From contig LLEY01000056.1 of assembly GCA_001414485.1 (NCBI GenBank), positions 124,001-188,000 of the forward strand: a stretch of DNA of 64,000 nt, read 5' to 3'. Shown in pieces: positions 62,886 through 64,000 of the stretch (position 1 is the first letter of the stretch; each line of letters opens with the position of its first letter). The notes beneath the pieces were generated by a model. That model saw nothing but the letters and a program-made list of their open reading frames with translations, had not been told where the DNA came from and searched no databases. A program made the position numbers and the translations under genes. Source of the DNA: Calycina herbarum (Eukaryota > Ascomycota > Leotiomycetes > Helotiales > Pezizellaceae).

Positions 62886-64000
62886 TCATGTTTGTTACGG
62901 ACCAAACCAGCTACATTTATTTTCCTTGTTCACGGTGTTACTTTTTTTTTCATACACAGAGACAATTGGGGGAGGCTTTCGGAGGCAGGCTTCAGAATTC
63001 GAATCAAAAACTTCATTTTTTTGATTGATTGTAGTAATGAGGCCGCTATTAGCGTGTTAGCACGAAAAGCCTCTGTGTACTTAGGTTAGCCAAATTTTCA
63101 CCATAACAGAGATTATTGTTGGTGATTATATTTCTTCGACTTGAGTGCTAATTTGGTTGCTAACTTGTTGGTGTTCGATTTTAAGTATCACGGAATGACT
63201 GACTCCTCGGACTCCAAGTAAACCCATGTAGGAGAACAATCGAATATTTCTTTTATTTGCCCCCTCTGAAATTCCATGAAGGCAGGCCGCGAGCCATCCT
63301 GGTCCCAGCCTGCCGTGCCTTCCCTTCGTTGGTCTCGTCCCTGGACTCAAACCTTGAGGGGAAGGGACCCAAAGCCGCTCCTTCCCCCTTACATCATTTT
63401 GGGGTTTTTGGTGTGGGGTAAGATAGGTCTTGCTCGTATTCCAGAATGAGAGCGGGGTGCGATTTCTGGTTGGTATCTGCTCCCGAGATTGTACTCATCG
63501 TCACACCTGTGCTTCGATTGAACTGGGGGGTGATGAATCGTATTTCTGTCAGTGAGAGTATCGGTCATTACTCTTGTACACTATTCGAAAGCCCGCTTTT
63601 GGTTCTTTGAGGGCATCTCATTTTGAGAGCTTCTGGGAGAAGGTGCAGAGCAATGAATGACCAAAGCTATTACCCCTTGCATGTTCTCTCCTTGGCCACT
63701 CCTTTGTTTCTTCAGATTGAATTTCTACGGGGTGATGGGGGGTCGTACTTGCCCAAGTCTCCCCCTAGCCATTCAGAAATAGGGAAAGAGCAAGAGAAGA
63801 AGATGGTAGTTGTTCGAGAACGACGTCCCTTCTTTTTCTCGGATTAATGTGTTGGGTTTCTTAGAGGGTCGCACTTGCATTCTCTACAACATTCTGGGTT
63901 TCCCCATGACTGGAAAAGAGAACTATTCGGAAATGGGGAAAGAGCAAGGGAGGGTGGTTACTCGACAACGACGACGTCCCTCCCTTCGGAAGTTAGCGAC
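62886..64000. other. Intergenic to the window end
   Basis: HECT ligase 3' flank, then no gene recognised. An imperfect duplication occupies the last 260 bases. Confidence 0.5.
63739..63990 (+). repeat. Imperfect direct duplication, about 125-bp period
   Basis: 63739-63838 and 63865-63990 share gggtcg(t/c)acttgc, gaaat(a/g)gggaaagagcaag and acgacgtccct in the same order, with length differences between blocks. Confidence 0.55.

Overview
The window is a stretch of nuclear DNA from a filamentous ascomycete (Pezizomycotina). Three things support this: genes carry short GT-AG introns (about 46-70 nt, often with a CTAAC/CTAAT branch site near the 3' end); there is an AT-rich block of retrotransposons in which CpA/TpG has been converted to TpA, the mark of repeat-induced point mutation (RIP); and the gene set is fungal (Vtc1, Ku70, an Rsp5-type ligase, fungal LCCL and Ahc1-like proteins, secreted Kex2-type small proteins). 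The proteins look most like Leotiomycetes (Sclerotiniaceae-like), but that placement is an inference.

Region 1 (1-13,030) is a transposon nest. Element B is a complete Ty3-type LTR retrotransposon (2530-9282) with two 465-bp LTRs and a perfect 5-bp target duplication (accag). It sits inside the 3' LTR of a related element A (1-2529 plus 9288-9543). A in turn abuts the chromodomain end and LTR of a third Ty3-type element C (9544 to about 10,230). Then come the gag part and LTR of a minus-strand retroelement D (about 10,260-12,257) and a pogo/Fot1-like transposase remnant (about 12,258-13,022). All coding frames are broken by TAG/TAA stops of the RIP kind. A and B both carry an extra antisense reading frame between integrase and the 3' LTR.

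Region 2 (13,100-27,300): a five-exon secreted amidase; a 55-aa membrane microprotein; a secreted lactonase-like beta-propeller protein; a secreted Lys/Pro/Gly-rich repeat protein; and an MFS transporter. A gene-poor 3.3-kb stretch precedes the transporter.

Region 3 (28,200-40,600): ferrochelatase and Ku70 transcribed divergently from a 411-bp promoter holding a CCAAT palindrome; a short-chain dehydrogenase; an LCCL-domain membrane protein; a broken Myb/SANT-like gene; and a secreted Cys-rich protein with a Kex2 site.

Region 4 (42,300-47,600): an F-box-like protein; a Tctex-type dynein light chain divergent from Vtc1; and an Alba-domain protein. About 5 kb without recognisable genes follows, with a threefold tandem repeat of about 100 bp.

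Region 5 (52,500-64,000): an Ahc1-like zinc-finger protein (ADA acetyltransferase complex), an Hv1-type voltage-gated proton channel, a Pab2-like RRM protein and an Rsp5/NEDD4-type HECT ubiquitin ligase. Exon coordinates were assembled by hand; for each intact model the exon lengths sum to a multiple of three.
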